This document shows positions 63,339 through 64,000 of a stretch of 64,000 bases of DNA, piece by piece. This DNA is from Pectinophora gossypiella (lineage: Eukaryota > Arthropoda > Insecta > Lepidoptera > Gelechiidae). Each line of letters begins with the position of its first letter. The first letter of the stretch is position 1. The stretch is from positions 9,548,001-9,612,000 of the forward strand of contig NC_065406.1 of the NCBI RefSeq assembly GCF_024362695.1. Reading direction: 5' to 3'. The position numbers were made by a program, and so were the translations under genes. A model generated the notes under the pieces. It saw only the letters and a program-made list of their open reading frames with translations. It was not told the DNA's origin and ran no database searches.

Positions 63339-64000
63339 CTGCGAGGGGAAGTCATCGAATAATCATAGAAAAGAAAAAAATAAGCAGGCACGTCATCCCC
63401 CTAGCATTATCCCGTTTCTCACAGGGTCCGCTTACCTAAGATTTGACAGGTCCGGTTTTTACAGAAGCGACTGCCTGTCTGACCGTGAAGGGAAAACCAG
63501 CCCAATACAGGTTAGGTCACATACCTCCGTAAATACATTTCTCGGGATTGTGGGTTTCCTCACGTTTTCCTTCACTGCTGAGCACGTGATAATCATTCAT
63601 GATCCAAACATTAATTCGAAACCGAATTCGGCTGTCATTGGTTTAAGTCTGTGCTGGATTCAAACCTGTGACCTTAAAGTGAGAGGCAAGCGTTCTACCA
63701 ACTGGGCTACCACGGCTCAAAAAAGAAGCAGGCACCTATTTTTATAGGAATACAGGATACTTACAGCAGAATAGAAGATATTATAGCCTAGTACTAATGT
63801 GATATAATCAGGAAAATGAGTTGTTCTGACCATGGAAGTAATAAGTAAGTAGATACTAAAGTTTCGCTAAATATCACTCTAATCAAGTTTTTTTAACGTG
63901 GTAGGTATAAGTGTAAATTGCATAGAGCATAGAGCAAAAGAGGTCAACGGGGTTGCACAGAAGTGCGTGTAGATTTTACATATATATATTGTCTAAATGC
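63339..64000 (-). other. Intron upstream of w1 (partial)
   Basis: Half is SINE-H (63393-63722). The rest is AT-rich. No exon with phase 2 exit was found, so the previous exon is outside the window. Confidence 0.7.
63393..63722 (-). mobile_element. SINE-H, full-length
   Basis: Inverse: tagcattatcccgtttctca ... gcctgtctgaccgtgaaggg ... tgctggattcaaacctgtga (box B) ... ccaactgggctaccacggct (box A). Same family as 8163-8416. Confidence 0.8.

Larger units (their letters stand above)
58750..62618 (-). other. Intron w2-w3
   Basis: 3,869 bp with LINE ends, an RT fragment, a (TG)n microsatellite, a hAT-type MITE, a short repeat and a tRNA-like SINE. Nothing recognised in 58760-59095 and 61525-62220. 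Confidence 0.8.

Noticed and set aside
62601..62922. Plus-strand open frames with RGAGRGRRRVARAQRHG-like sequence
   Set aside because: GC-rich antisense shadows of exon w2, which has splice signals and in-phase neighbours on the minus strand.
63752..63800. Donor-like ctgct/gtaagt on the minus strand as the exon before w1
   Set aside because: The frame that would join w1 in phase 2 contains stops just upstream and shows no filamin pattern.
1..64000. CRISPR arrays, prophage, operons, bacterial insertion sequences
   Set aside because: The sequence is eukaryotic with spliced exons, Pol III SINEs and poly(A) retroposons; no regularly spaced repeats with unique spacers.

Overview
The window is nuclear DNA from an insect, almost certainly a moth or butterfly. 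It is AT-rich and dense in tRNA-headed SINEs, short fold-back DNA transposons, RTE-type LINE tails, mariner relics and GTAGGTAC-type words that are typical of Lepidoptera. There are no operons, rRNA genes, CRISPR arrays or convincing functional tRNA genes.

One host gene was found. It runs on the minus strand across the whole window, from beyond the right edge to beyond the left edge. I reconstructed 14 internal coding exons (2,372 bp, 790 codons; the last one is cut by base 1). Every exon has AG/GT boundaries and every junction keeps phase. The product is a filamin: two filamin-type Ig repeats (right side), a Ser/Pro/Arg-rich disordered segment of about 365 residues, then two more filamin repeats and the start of a third (left side). 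The divergence of the repeats and the long Ser-Pro insert fit the jitterbug (jbug) class better than cheerio; that paralogue call is from memory of the families, not a search.

Layout, right to left in gene order: 63.3-62.6 kb, filamin repeat A; 58.7-57.3 kb, repeat B; 57.4-53.2 kb, six exons of the disordered segment; a 10.3 kb intron (53.2-42.9 kb) holding a 2.06 kb P-element-like transposon with a decayed THAP domain and a near-perfect 314-bp-arm palindrome; 42.9-41.6 kb, repeat C; a 39.0 kb intron (41.6-2.6 kb) that is mostly transposon debris; 2.6-0.7 kb, repeat D; bases 45-1, start of repeat E.

The giant intron holds three SINE families sharing one core, one of them with a tRNA/5S rRNA composite head. 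It also holds a 3.84 kb TIR transposon invaded by a LINE and a mariner, several MITE families with readable target-site duplications, a 1,215-bp near-exact tandem duplication, and inside each duplicate a decayed copy of the 3' half of one of the gene's own exons. A GC-rich patch near 29.6 kb with CRE and YY1/Pho-like motifs could be an internal promoter. Stretches not listed are AT-rich intron in which I recognise nothing.
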